Below are positions 23,980 to 35,814 of a DNA stretch of 64,000 nucleotides, piece after piece (position 1 is the first letter of the stretch; each line of letters starts with the position of its first letter). The stretch covers positions 5,188,003 through 5,252,002 of the forward strand of contig CM077831.1 in the NCBI GenBank assembly GCA_039720395.1, in the 5' to 3' direction. The translations under genes and the position numbers were made by a program. Under the pieces are notes generated by a model. It did no database searches, was not told where the DNA came from, and saw only the letters and a program-made list of their open reading frames with translations. This DNA is from Liquidambar formosana. Its lineage: Eukaryota; Streptophyta; Magnoliopsida; Saxifragales; Altingiaceae.

Positions 23980-26400
23980 TATGTAATTGCCCTTACCTTT
24001 TTTTTGTTTCTTTTTTTTTTTTTTTTTTTTTTGTCTTTTCCTTCGTTGGATTTTTTAGATTTATGTTTCCTTGTTTAATTAGTTTGACGACAGTGCATTG
24101 TGAATGGCCAAGATCATTCAATCAGTATTCTTCAACTAATAAAATTTCTAGGCAGCAGTTAGCTAGCTCATCAGCAAATAAATGGCTGGTACATACTAGG
24201 TCATTTCTTCTGGTTGAAATTTTCATTAGAACCAAATACAGATTTTACCTCAAAAATAATGAAGTGCATGAAATTAGGCTGAGTTGAGGTGCGGATTAGG
24301 TCGTTTTCTTTAAGATGGTTCGCGCCACTACGAGTATATTCCAGTGGCTTCTACTAGCACGCCATCTCTAGAATACAACACGTTAGTCTTTTACTATAAC
24401 TCTGAACTTCTCCTAATACCCTACTTTGCCCAAACAACTATACTAAATAAAATAGAAAAATATGAAAGACTTTAGAGACAAATAAGAGAATAGAGAATGC
24501 TGAAATATCTGATTTTAAAAGCTTGGGGAATGTCCTCAATATATAGAAGTAAGAAAGTGTACCGGTTATATTAGAATTAAAAATGTAGCCATAATTTTCT
24601 AAATGGAGGTAACACAATAAGTAAATTCAGCTATTAATAAAATCATACGTTACTCAATTGGACCGTTACCAATTTTTATTAAAATAAACTCCCAACAAGT
24701 TTCACTTGCTGCTTTAATTTTGTAGCGAAGTAATTTATCGATCCACTTATCAATGTATTAACAACATGGCCTGGCCTGTTGCCTTGATTTCGGGTGATTA
24801 TTATATTGATGGTGTTATATTTTAAATTGTTAAATGCAGATTGCACATCTCTTTGAATTTAACTAACTAGCTTTCATCGAAGCAACTTGGTTGCTGCAAA
24901 TTTCAATTGCCTTTTATTTTGCCACTTTTGCTCTTAACATGAAGTTGCTGAAGTCATCTTCTTGGCACCAATAGTCAATTCATTTTCTTTCTTGCTTGAA
25001 TTTATAATATTTCCAAATTGCTATATATATATCGATCAGGATGTGTGTAATGGGTCTTGATCCAAATTACATATGGATGTATGTTTGAATAAGTACGCGC
25101 GGATGGGTAGAAATAGTCGTGCTTAATTCCAAGAAATTGGACTGTCACTTGACCCTCGTTTACATAAAATGAAGTGGAAGAACAGTTTGCGCATCTTATT
25201 TTCATGAGGAGGAGGTCAAATACAACATCGTTCTTTGACTGCTTGCTGAGATTCTTCACAATCTGGTGATATATGATGCCGGCAGCGGTATAGTATGTTT
25301 TCCTTACTTTGACGCTGATTTGTTGATTCAAAACAAATGCCTTCCATTTCCTGCACATATTTATGGAGATTGGAAAAGAAATGTCCAGTTGTAAGAAATA
25401 GAAAAATTATTTTAAAAAAACGTATATTTTCACTTTTTCAGGAAAAATTACAGATAGTCGTGATAATTTCTGCTCTTCCAGCATGTCATGCCCCAAATTT
25501 TCGAAGCTTAAATAATCAAAAACATGTTCAAATTTATGAGCTCCATAAATTAGATTACTCCATCTATTCCTATTTTATTAACCTCCTTTTTTCTTTTCTT
25601 TTTTAGATTTTTCAAAATTATTTTATCACTCAAAAAGTCAATGATTCTTTTTATTTGATTTCCTAAAATACCATTTCTCAAGTACGTATTTTTTTTCCAA
25701 TGTTTTATACACTCGAGGGTAAAACTAGAATGTCAAAACATATATGTCGATATGAAAGCATTTAATAGGTTTTTCTAAAAAAAAACATGTTCTTTCAAAA
25801 GTGACAGTCAATTAAGAATATAGAGAATAATGTTTTTTTTTAAGATTGAATTTCTTTTAAAATTATAAAATATTAAACAATTGCGGAAGCTGTGACTACC
25901 CAAAAACCATTAATATTACATTGGTAAATCTAATCTAATCTATCTAATCTAATATATATAATATAAAGTGACGTTCAAGTCATTTTCTCACTCTTCCACG
26001 TGGCATTGAGGTGGATTGCTTCATTGAATTTGGAGTTCATATATTAAGCCACTTCAATTCATAGAATTATGAATATGTTAAATTAATTTTTTTTTATTGT
26101 ACTCTTAATTACAATTTTTTAACATACCCTAATGTGTAATTGATTGCTATTACAATTGAACGGATAGAAATTAATTTGAAGGGAGTAAGTCAGTAAGGGA
26201 CATGTGACTCTTGAAGATATATATCTTTAATGCTCTTAATTACAATTTTATAACCTAAGTTTCCTAAAGTGATTGCTATTATAGTAAATACATAGAAGTT
26301 TATATATTGCATATATAAATACATAGGAATTAATATATTACATTGAGTACATAGGAATTTATTTCTAATATATATAAGATATATTTTAGCAATATATTAT
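23980..26400. other. NPH3 3' flank and AT-rich spacer
   Basis: A 21-nt T run at 24011-24031 and CTAATAAAAT (24137-24146) are plausible 3' end signals of the NPH3 gene. Beyond them I see AT-rich DNA without a recognised gene. A 118-codon open frame on the minus strand (25002-25358) has no recognisable domain. CTAATCTAATCTA simple repeats lie at 25930-25955. Confidence 0.4.
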
Positions 26401-27830
26401 ATGGGGAAATTAGCGAAAAGTCCACTATTTAGGACTTATGGAGACATAAGTCCATGGTTAAAAACTTATGTAGCCATAAGTTCACTTTTAAGTAAAATGA
26501 TAGTATTTTTGTGTGTCTTAAGTACATAAAGTCAATTGTACCCTTTAAGTTATTATTATTATTTTTTTTCAAACTTTAAGATAGCATAACTTTTAATCTA
26601 TACGTCGATTTTTTATTTAAAAAAAAAATATATTTTTAAAATCTATTCATCAAGCCCTTCAAAACAAAACCCAAGATGAATATGAAATTACATAAAAATA
26701 TAAAATAGTTACATTGACTACATATAACTATTCAAAACTGTTACATGTCACTATTTAAAAAAGACAATAATATTTTTAATATTTGTGTAATCTGAGTTCA
26801 ATATTGTATTGAAACAATTAAATATAAGTGCTTGTGACTAAATTTAACTAATTAAACGTTTAAATTTAAGTGATTGTGCCTAAATCTAAAATTTAGAAGT
26901 GGATTTTGTAAAACAATTACATGTAACTGTTTTAAAATAAGTTCAACTACAAATATAAGAGAAATTCCACTTCTACACTCAATTGCCCTTACATTCTTCC
27001 TAGAAAAGCTAAGGATGTGAATGGCATTACAAACAAATACTTTTTTTCTTATAAATATTTTTAAAAAAATGCTAATATAACCCCATAGATCCCAACCCAC
27101 CCTCCCCACTTCTCTACCTCTCTCACGCATTCCAGAACAACCCACTCCTTTACATTGCTATTTTTTATTTTTTATTTGTTTGCTTCTAATTACATCAGAG
27201 ACAAATTCCACTTAGAAATTCCTTATCCAAACATAGCGTTAATTTCTTGCTAGCAAAGAGATAAATATGAGAGAAAAGAGGAAAAAGAGGAAAAAGAACA
27301 AAGTAGAAAAGAAGAGAAAAGTGGGGATGGAGGGCAAGGATAGGGTCTAACAAACCTAGAACAATAGATGGTTACAAAGCACAATTGAAGGGGTCGGAGA
27401 CCAGCCATGCAATCTCGATGACCAATCTTTAAATTGCAACAAAACTTTGAATAATTGTAGAATATCAATGATGAAGATTGTAAAGGGAAGAAAGTCGGTC
27501 ACCACTTGATGGCATGCATAAAATTCCCAAAAACTATTAGAAGAATAAGGAGATTGAGAAATCAAGGAAGGAAATAACATAGTGTATTCCTTTGTAATGT
27601 GGGTGACGATGGAAGGTGCTAGTGAGTAGCGATGAAGATTGAGAGGATCTGAAAAGGAGAGGTATGGAGTTAGAGGCAACATCGTGCAATAGAGAAATGT
27701 CCACGATGCAAGGGTGTTTTGGTTTGAAAAAAATATAAGATGGACCTTTAGCTATATAAGATTTTACAGTAGACTTATAGCTGCACACGTTCAATTTTAT
27801 AGACTTGTGGCCAAAGTACTCTTATATTTA
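26401..27830. mobile_element. Possible non-autonomous transposon
   Basis: The left edge has GGACTTATGGAGACATAAGT and TATGTAGCCATAAGTTCAC. The right edge has TAGACTTATAGCTGC and TATAGACTTGTGGCC, which resemble the left edge when inverted. The interior is AT-rich with a basic/serine-rich minus-strand open frame and no recognised domain. Ends and target duplication are not defined. Confidence 0.3.
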
Positions 27831-29233
27831 TTAGTTTCTTTCTAAAGGTTGAATCTTTACTATCGAGTTGGCCTTTTCCTTTTCTATGGTTTTTCTATAA
27901 AATTAAACATATAAATTGAATTTAGAAAGAAACTAATAAATATAAGAGGACTTTGTAAAATCCATTTATCTAATTATGAAACCTCACACATCTCTTTCCA
28001 AATGTTCCAACAGCTATCATGTATCCATATATTTCATATATTTATCTCACAATCACATTCTTCCAAATATTACATTGGCTTACTTACTTGTATCAACAAT
28101 ATATTAAATATATTTTCACCTCATATTGATTTTGTAAAAGTGTTACACCGGCAGCCATGTGTCGTACATAATTGGTTTTTAGAATGAATTTTTCTTCAAT
28201 ATATTGCTATATTTTTGTAGTGGTGTTTGTACTATTGTATTTGATTACCAATATGGAGATTTTTTATTTTCTCAAAAAAGGGGTATCCCAAAAAATTATT
28301 TGGATTTTAATATTTTATTTTAATTTAACTTTAACAATTACATAATAGTTTAATTATTTTTTATTTCAACTATAGTTCCCGTGAATCAATCGGACAGGTT
28401 TATTGCTAATATTTAAATAAAATTTACATCAACTTTATACAAATAACAAATAACATAATTCAACACGATAATCTATCCAATTATTGACCCCTCTTTTATT
28501 ACGTGCCTCTAGCGATGATTATCTAAAAGATATTGGGTAAGTTACAACTGTCCAGTAAGAAATCTAAATCCTATACAATAATATATAATGTTTGAAATAT
28601 CATATGCAACACACATTTATATAAAAAATTAATAATAGATAAACAAAATAATACGAACTCCAAATCATACATCTTGAATATAATCGAATAAATAATAACA
28701 ATTTAATCCCAAAATATTTAGACCATTAATAAAATCAATCATATATCATATTTCATGACATTACAACTATCGATATTTATCAATCATCTTGAATAAAATG
28801 AAACTCAATATATCCATCAAAATAAACATTATTCATCCCACAAAAATTAAATCCCTTATCTCAATAACCTGTGTCAATTTAAAGCCTCCACATACATACA
28901 CAAAAATTGGCAAAACTCCTTTCACGACTTGAAGAGAGGCCATTGGTGTTCTTCTCCTCCAAATCTTTTCACTCACCTTTGTCGTGACATGTATTGTTTG
29001 CCTTCTTACAGGTTTAGGCTTTGATCCTTTTTGTGAGCTGGATTGTGACATTTTTAAGTCACCATAACCAATTTTATCTTCTATTTCTCTTTTCATGTAT
29101 TTTTTTTTTCCTTTAATCTAATAATATTTGAGTTATTGAGCACATGATTGATGGTGCCAAGGGTGCCAACCTAGTTGGGATTTTGAGTTACTCTTTGATT
29201 CTTATAACTCTTTCTTTCAAAGAAAAAAAAAAG
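27831..29233. other. AT-rich spacer
   Basis: No gene recognised. A minus-strand open frame of 87 codons at 28833-29096 has a basic stretch but no known domain. An A-rich run (29219-29233) is where the solo LTR at 29234 inserted. Confidence 0.4.
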
Positions 29234-30493
29234 TGTTAGACCTAAGGTTTTTTAACCAAGGGCATATCCATGATTTTGATCATAACAAAGGATCGATGTT
29301 AGTGCTAATGGTTTAAATGTCAAGACAATGATCAAAACTAGATACTCAAGCGCATATCATATCAAGCATAAGCAAGGATTAATTGACTCAAGACATTGAA
29401 CCCAAAGAAGCAATAATGGCATATCCATGACTTAGTACATCAAGCATAGGTTCAAGTCATTAAGGACACTCAAGAATAAACACAAGTGAGCAAAGAAAGC
29501 AAGGCAAAGATATACAAATACTCAAGACCAAGTTAGCACCTTCAACGAAGACATTTATAAGCTATGAGTGAGGTTTTAGGTTCTAATTGTACATGGTTGC
29601 TCATCTTATTGCTCTAGTGACCTAGATGGACCTTAGGATCCTTGAACTCATTGAATTTATCATTCATAAGAGGCCTAAGTTGGTAGATATGGAATGACAT
29701 GTTGATATACACATGAAAGTAGGCTAAACTAGCATTTTTGCAAGGTTTAGTCAACTACATGAATCATGTAGTCGACTACATCAAGTGCCCTTTAGCTACT
29801 GGAATATGTAGTCGACTACACCAATGATGTAGTCGACTATATCACTCAAAATGGGCTATAACAGCTAGTTTTTTGAAAGGGCAATGGTGCATTTAATGCC
29901 ACCAAATGGCTCTTTCCTGGCATTTATTGCTTCCAACGGCCATTTTAGGCCAAATGGGTATAAATACAAGCATTCAAACTCATTTATGAGTATCAATACA
30001 AGTGCAATAAATTCCCATCCTTATTCTTGAGCATTCTAGCCCTAATTCGTAAAGAGCCTACTTTGAGAAATCATTAGAAGAGTATTGAACTTTCAAGTGT
30101 TATATTTACTCTAAGAGAGAGATTGTTTTACAATAAACAACTTCTATTCAAAGCATTGTAAGGGTTGTGAGAACCCTAGTGAGACAAGAGTAATTTGTCT
30201 TGGAAGAAAGCTTCTCTTTGTAAAAGGTTTGATCTCCACCCACAAGGAGATTGTATTAGTGGATTGCGGAATCCTCAAGTGGAGCTTTTGAGGAGAGGAC
30301 GTAGGCGGGAAGGCCGAATCTTGTTAAATGTTGTGTTTGCACTCTCTTACTCTATCCTATTATTGTGTTTTCAAGATTTATATATTTGTGCATTTTCTTT
30401 GTTACTTGAAGTTTTCCATAAACTGAAATAGATTTCATTATTAGTTTTATAATCCAATTTACCCTCCCTCTTGCATTGTTATTTGGGACAACA
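29234..30493 (+). mobile_element. Solo LTR, 1260 bp, TSD AAAAG
   Basis: Starts TGTTAGACCTAAGG and ends TTTGGGACAACA, flanked by AAAAG on both sides (29229-29233, 30494-30498). A TATA box GGTATAAATAC lies at 29956-29966. The promoter-proximal part carries a cluster of TAGTCGACTA palindromes at 29748-29842. The CCCTCCCTCTTGCATTG end is typical of copia LTRs. No internal region remains. Confidence 0.9.
29748..29842. repeat. Cluster of TGTAGTCGACTACA palindromes (LTR copy 1)
   Basis: Four copies: 29748-29759 (variant TAGTCAACTACA), 29767-29780, 29807-29820 and 29829-29841. They lie 120-210 bp upstream of the TATA box at 29956, where transcription factor sites would be expected. Confidence 0.85.
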
Positions 30494-30498
30494 AAAAG

Positions 30499-30780
30499 GA
30501 TATACCATTTGATCCCCCTGATGTTCCAACACCAAAGGATTTTTATAAATTTCAAATAAAATCACAAAAATGTATCGGAACATTTAAAAAGCATTCCAAG
30601 TTATCACACTACAATTTTCTAAAACCATTACATCAAGATTCATCCCATAATATAGAAATTTATGTAACCCCAAAACAATTTCAAAGAATTAATGAACGTA
30701 CTACTAATTCACAAAACCAATGTTTCCAACTTCAATATATTGGCCAATGCTCCTTAGGTCTAATGGCATGTCCTATCCTA
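30499..30780 (+). pseudogene. Unidentified coding-like fragment
   Basis: A frame stays open for 94 codons from the solo LTR junction to the start of the next LTR-like sequence, and on to a TAA at 30862. The translation is Lys/Gln/Phe-rich and looks protein-like (DIPFDPPDVPTPKDFYKF, then NIEIYVTPKQFQRINERT and FQLQYIGQCSLG). There is no start codon until near its end. I do not recognise the family; a fragment of a retroelement or endogenous pararetrovirus polyprotein is possible but unsupported. Confidence 0.35.
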
Positions 30781-31684
30781 TGGATGCCGAGAAACGAGTT
30801 CCGTCCACTTCGTGGGTATTATGGAGTCACCACCTCATTTTTAAGGAACAAGGAAACCACTTAAAGCATTTTCTTTTATAAAAACAATTTTGACTCTGCG
30901 TCGTTTCTTTGAAAATATGTAAGTCTTGAACCAAAAATAAAGGGTTCTAGGGATTGGTTACGAAGTAGGAAGGTTCCGAACTACGGCTCATAGGCACCCA
31001 TTTCGCCTAATAAATCGGTCTCATTTATTAATTGGGCTTAGTTTCAACATGCATTATAACTAGAAATTATGAAAATAAAAACTAAAATCTAAACTAAGTT
31101 AGACTTAAGCTCAAGTGAACAGCCTACGTACCTCTTACGAGGATCAAATTTCACGTAATTCAAACAAATAAGTTTAGGGGGAGAGTTTCACCCTTTATGG
31201 GAGATTATTAGTCTCCAATTCATAATCAAACATTTAACTTGAAAAATAACTTTCTTTAATAAAAACAACTTGGGTTTGATAAAAGAGTTTAATTCTAAAT
31301 CAAAAACTAATAGTATCCAACGAATAATAAAACTCAAGAGAAGCATGCAATATCACATCAGCATTTATATCATGGCATTAAACTTAAACATGCTGGAGAT
31401 AGGTTGAGAGTCATACCTGACAAAACTGAGACAGGGTTCTGTGAAAAAACCTCAAGTTGAGATTCCAGCAAAGCTTCGATGTCTCTAACCTTTCTAGAAT
31501 GGGTTGCTAGTGAGAGAGTACTCCTAAGGAAGTTTCGCCCTCACTATTGATCTCAAGCTTTTCTTAGAATGAATAGCTTATGAGAGAATAATCCTAAGGA
31601 AGTTTATACCCTCACTCACAAACTCAAGCTATTTAGTCCTCAGGAAAACTTAATTGAGACTTGGTGTATAATGAAGGAAGAAAT

Positions 31685-34358
31685 TGTCATGACCCAAATT
31701 AATTAAGCCGAGATCAATGATAATAAAACAAGTTTTTTCTTTAATAAATCCTTTGTTAAGGCATGGATGACACGTGTTAAAATCCTCAACATTTTTAAAA
31801 TTTTCGGCATGACCCATCCGTAATTAGGACATACTATCGTGAAAACCTGTTATAAAATCCATACATAAAATCTTCCTGTCATCCATGTAAGTGGTATCAT
31901 CCCATGCATCGCATTCCACGTATACAACCATAAATAATTAAAATTACAACCCTGATTTAAATTACATTTACATTAACCCAATAGAAAACCCATTCAATAC
32001 ATATTCTTTCCCATGAAAATACATTAACAATTAACTTAAAGAAATTCCACTAAGAGCATCTTCCGCCCAAGATAGCATAACCAATCCCTGGATTATCTGA
32101 AAAACATTTAAAATAATAGGCGTGAGTCCGACGACTCAGTAGATACAATTTGACATAGTAAACTAAAGCAATGATATAAATAAAACCCATTATATCATTT
32201 AAAGCAAAATATACTAACCAAGTATATTACAAATCCCAAAATAAGTTATAACCCATAACTTAAAATAAATAATGCATAATGCCCAATGCATGTGACTCAT
32301 GTCCAATTTACATTAAATCCATTTATTACCAACCACTCCCGCAGGAGTCTTCGCGCGGAAACGGAGGATTTTAAACCCAACCTCCAAGAGGACAACACAA
32401 GGGTTCCTACTTGGAACCGGAAAGTAGCCTCTGATTCGGGAACACAAGGGTTCCTACCTGGAACCGAAAAGTACCCCAGGACCAAAGGAATGGAAAACAC
32501 CGCAAAGTCCCATTGACTGCAAGTAGTCCAATTCCAATGACCCCTTTTTATGCAATACTTTTACCCAGTATTCATTAAGTCCATTTAATGCATGATTATG
32601 CCCAACATGCAATGCAATAAACCATAACATGATTTTTAACCAAAATCATCTCCAAGATATGGTATATAACCCATAATCAGATAACATCATAATTATTCCC
32701 AAAATTATGATAAACAACATAAACTCTCATTATGATTATAGCCTTGAAATCATAATCGAAAACATCAATTAATATAGAAATTAACCATAAAATCCATACA
32801 TCTCTATTCCATAGAATGTATAAAATAAACCGAAATTCTTAAAGAACATGATTCCCAAATTAGATTATCAATTATCCATAATCTCATCTCAAGATTTATT
32901 CCATAAATCATTTACATACATATTCTAGGCCCAAGAATACCAAATACTATGATAATATACCCCATATTATCATGTCAATAGTTTAAACCTATGTAAATTG
33001 TACCTACCTCAACCAAATGTGTGGAAAATGCATCCTTGTGTGTTGTGGGTGTGAAATCCAAGTCCTAGCGTGCATATGCAAGCTCCAAAACCAAGCCCTA
33101 GCTCCCAAATGCCTTGGTTGATGAAGATAATGGAGGTTCCAACTCCAAACCACCCTCAAAACACCCAATATGCATAAATAAACCCATAAATGTGAGAATG
33201 AGATGATAACCCTAAAAAGAATACAAACCCTAACCCTTAAGTGTAAGAAAATACCTCTAAAATGCAAAGGAATTGGTGAGGATGAACATCCATGCCCAAG
33301 CCCACGAAATCCAAGCTCAACCCACCAAGAGCAAGCTCTAAGAACACATGTATGAGCCCAAACAAGAAACCCTAACTCCAAATGCCATGAATGATACTCC
33401 CCCATGCCATCCAAGAGTGAACCCTAGCTGGAAATGGAGAGAAAGTACCCCAAAAAGGCATAAACCCCATGTAAATTGAGGAAGGAAACTCATCCAAACA
33501 CCCATTCTCTCCTCCACGTCCTATCTCTCTCTCTAGCTCTCTCCCAAGCCAAAAACCAGATCTAAAGCCCCCCAAGGTCGGGCTTAAGGGTATATATAAA
33601 GGGGTGGGGGCATATGCGTCATTTCACCACTTAAAAACATGGATTTTGGCCAAATCCGAGTGATATAGTCGACTACATGCAATGTGTAGTCGACTAAACA
33701 TTCCAGAATGCTAAAATGAGCCATTTAGTCGACTACATGAAAGATGTAGTTGACTACATCATGACTTGTAGTCGACTACATAGCACTTGTAGTCAACTAC
33801 ATCCACTTCAGCACATACACTGCCTTATTTCATTAAAAACATTTAAGTAAATCTTCTCCCTTTTACTTTAAGTTATTTAATGAAAATAAGCAAATAACCC
33901 CCCATTTGAATCCAAATAAAATATCAAAAAAATCAAATACCCAACCTCATTTTCTAGTTTTAGTACAAAATCTGTTTCCCGACAGATTTTCCTAAAACAA
34001 ACATGCGTGGAACCCAATCCAAACATGCTAATAAAATCCCATAAAATCACCAATGTCTTATAATATTATAAACTCCCATTACCGCCAAAAATTATCCTTT
34101 AAAACGAAAATTTACGAAAATTCACTTTTTCCCCCACACTTAGCCAAATTTCAGCAACTTAAACCCTTAAGTTGCAAATAAGGCTAAACGCACCCGAAAG
34201 ATACTCAATGCTCCAAACAAGCATCCAAACACATCCAACGTCATAATATCATACACATGCATTACCCATGCATGAAATCATTCGAAAAATCAAGAGATTA
34301 ACTACGTTAACCATAGATTAAACCCTTAATACCCTATTTAAAAATTACGGGTATTACA
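31685..34358 (-). mobile_element. Solo gypsy-like LTR, 2674 bp, TSD GAAAT
   Basis: On the minus strand it starts TGTAATACCCG and ends TTGGGTCATGACA. Perfect 5-bp duplications GAAAT flank it (31680-31684, 34359-34363). A minus-strand TATA (TTTATATATACCC) lies at 33586-33598, with a GA-rich leader behind it. It shares the duplicated motif seen in the LTR at 18150-19807 (32394-32480) and has six TAGTCGACTA palindromes upstream of the TATA box. No coding sequence; the long frames near 33004-33414 are not conserved protein. Confidence 0.9.
33665..33801. repeat. Cluster of TGTAGTCGACTACA palindromes (LTR copy 2)
   Basis: Six copies or one-base variants at 33665, 33684, 33725, 33744, 33767 and 33788. 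In LTR orientation they lie 70-210 bp upstream of the TATA box at 33586-33598. The flanking LTR sequence is unrelated to that of the first cluster. Confidence 0.85.
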
Positions 34359-34861
34359 GAAATGATCCCTATATATAGTAAAAGGTTAAGGGAATAGAGA
34401 GCTAGGATTGACTCTATCCAGGAATGATCTAATAGCCCAAAATCAACCTCAAGAGTTTATATCTATCTCAAACACATCATAAATTTAGAGAAAATCCTAA
34501 TTATTTGAAGTGATAATGTCAAATTTAAGAGATAAAGCCAAAACAAGGCGGATATGGGAAAATGGATGAGTAGCCACCATCACTGGTCGGTCGAGCAATG
34601 ATAGGTTGGATTTCCAAGGTTGCCGGCACTAGTAGGCTACCTTGGCCGCTTTTTCTTGCTCATTTGTTTGCTTATTCACCAAGTATACGTATGGAGTCCA
34701 AATTAAGTCCAAATTAAGTGATTTCATAAAACGACCATAGTTCAATTTTATACTTGTGTGGGGGGTTTTTTGTCACTGCGCATTCTTACGCGTGGACTGT
34801 TGTCGCTGCGCATTCTTACGCGTGGACTGTTCTCCCCCCCACTTGAAGGAATTGTTTGTTT

Positions 34862-34903
34862 GTCCCACATCGGAATGTGGGCGCCTCCCACCCTGCTATA
34901 TTA
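34862..34903 (+). promoter_or_regulatory. USE + TATA, Pol III-like spacing, left arm of palindrome
   Basis: GTCCCACATCG (34862-34872) is a perfect match to the plant snRNA upstream sequence element RTCCCACATCG. TATATTA follows at 34897-34903 after exactly 24 bp, the short spacing known from plant Pol III snRNA promoters (Pol II ones are about 10 bp longer). Function is inferred; no transcript is known. Confidence 0.5.
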
Positions 34904-34980
34904 GCCTGAGCTTGAGCGAAGGGTGTACCATTACTTCTAGAAGCTAGTAGTAGTGGTACACCCTTCGCTCAAGCTCAGGC

Positions 34981-35022
34981 TAATATAGCAGGGTGGGAGG
35001 CGCCCACATTCCGATGTGGGAC
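34981..35022 (-). promoter_or_regulatory. USE + TATA, right arm of palindrome, facing the left one
   Basis: Mirror image of the left arm: USE at 35012-35022 and TATATTA at 34981-34987 on the minus strand, again 24 bp apart. The two promoters would converge on the palindrome centre near 34948. Confidence 0.5.
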
Positions 35023-35141
35023 AAACAAACAATTCCTTCAAGTGGGGGGGGGGGGAACAGTCCACGCGTAAGAATGCGCAGCTACAACAGTCCACGCGTA
35101 AGAATGCGTAGCGACAAAAAACCCCCACACAAAAAAGGCAC

Positions 35142-35692
35142 CTTTTTGTGTGGGGGTATATCGCCCTTTCTTGAGCATTCCCCCCCACGGAAGGTATTGT
35201 TTGTTTGTCCCACATCGGAATGTGGGCGCCTTCCACCCCCCCATATTAGCCTGAGCGTTGGCGAAGGGTGTACCACTACTTCTTTTTGTGTGGGGGTATA
35301 TCGCCCTTTCTGGAGCATCCCCCCCCCATGGAAGGTATTGTTTGTTTGTCCCACATCGGAATGTGGGCGCCTTCCACCCCCCCCCCCCCATATTAGCCTG
35401 AGCGTAGGCAAAGGGTGTACCACCTTTTTGTGTGGGGGTATATCGCCCTTTCTTGAGCATCCCTCTCACGGAAGGTATCGTTTGTTTGTCCCACATCGGA
35501 ATGTGGGCGCCTTCCACCCTCCCCATATTAGCCTGAGCGTAGGCGAAGGGTGTACCACCTTTTTGTGTGGGGGTATATCGCCCTTTCTTGAGCATCTCTC
35601 CTACGGAAGGTATCGTTTGTTTGTCCCACATCGGAATGTGGGCGCCTTCCACCCCCCCATATTAGCCTGAGCGTAGGCGAAGGGTGTACCAC
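35142..35692 (+). repeat. Four direct units of 135-142 bp
   Basis: Units start at CTTTTTGTGTGGGGG (35142, 35282, 35424, 35559). USE motifs lie at 35207-35217, 35348-35358, 35488-35498 and 35623-35633. The C tract before ATATTAG varies from about 7 to 15, which accounts for much of the unit-length differences. Confidence 0.9.
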
Positions 35693-35814
35693 TCTTCGCC
35701 TACGCTCAGGCTAATATGGGGGGGGGGGTGGAAGGCGCCCACATTCCGATGTGGGACAAACAAACAATACCTTCCGTGGGGGATGCTCAAGAAAGGGCGA
35801 TATACCTCCACACA

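Larger units (their letters stand above)
30781..34755 (-). mobile_element. LTR-like sequence, interrupted by the solo LTR at 31685
   Basis: The left part (30781-31684) resembles the minus-strand LTR at 57806-60683: GGAGTCACCACCTCATTTTT, then a block with ATAGGCACCCAT and a GGTCTCATTTATT-like stretch, in the same order. The right part (34359-34755) has a minus-strand TATA, CTATATATAGGGA, at 34368-34380. The right limit is unclear, as the USE array begins at 34756. Confidence 0.5.
34756..35814. mobile_element. Palindromic/tandem array with seven plant snRNA-type USE motifs
   Basis: Ends are GTGTGGGGG and CCTCCACAC, with ATACTT beside each (34750-34755, 35815-35820), so it behaves as one inserted element. 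The left third is a palindrome (34756-34945 against 34956-35131). Then four direct units begin at 35142, 35282, 35424 and 35559, and an inverted unit closes the array (35694-35813). Every unit contains GTCCCACATCG inside a hairpin (CCCACAT-CGGA-ATGTGGG), a C-rich tract of variable length, ATATTAGCC and GGGTGTACCA. Overlapping open frames on both strands are products of the repeat and are not treated as genes. Confidence 0.8.

Noticed and set aside
23934..24287. 117-codon open frame overlapping the NPH3 end
   Set aside because: It is an out-of-frame overlap running through a T run; Phe-rich, no domain.
25002..25358. 118-codon minus-strand open frame
   Set aside because: No recognisable domain, start context or splice structure; kept only as a remark in the spacer entry.
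26852..27794. Cluster of minus-strand open frames
   Set aside because: Overlapping in several frames, low complexity (Ser/Leu/Phe), with no domain; part of a possible transposon.
29748..29842. Restriction/cloning linker contamination (GTCGAC sites)
   Set aside because: The motif is longer than the site, varies between copies and sits within an LTR with intact target duplication.
33004..33414. 136-codon minus-strand open frame
   Set aside because: Lies inside the solo LTR leader; Trp/Cys/His-rich, with no domain.
34993..35670. Long open frames on both strands (225 codons on +, 204 on -)
   Set aside because: They follow the repeat units on both strands at once and shift frame relative to the repeat as unit length changes; the translation is only repeat sequence.
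34756..35814. snRNA or 7SL RNA gene cluster
   Set aside because: The promoter elements match, but no U1-U6, U3 or 7SL sequence follows the TATA boxes.
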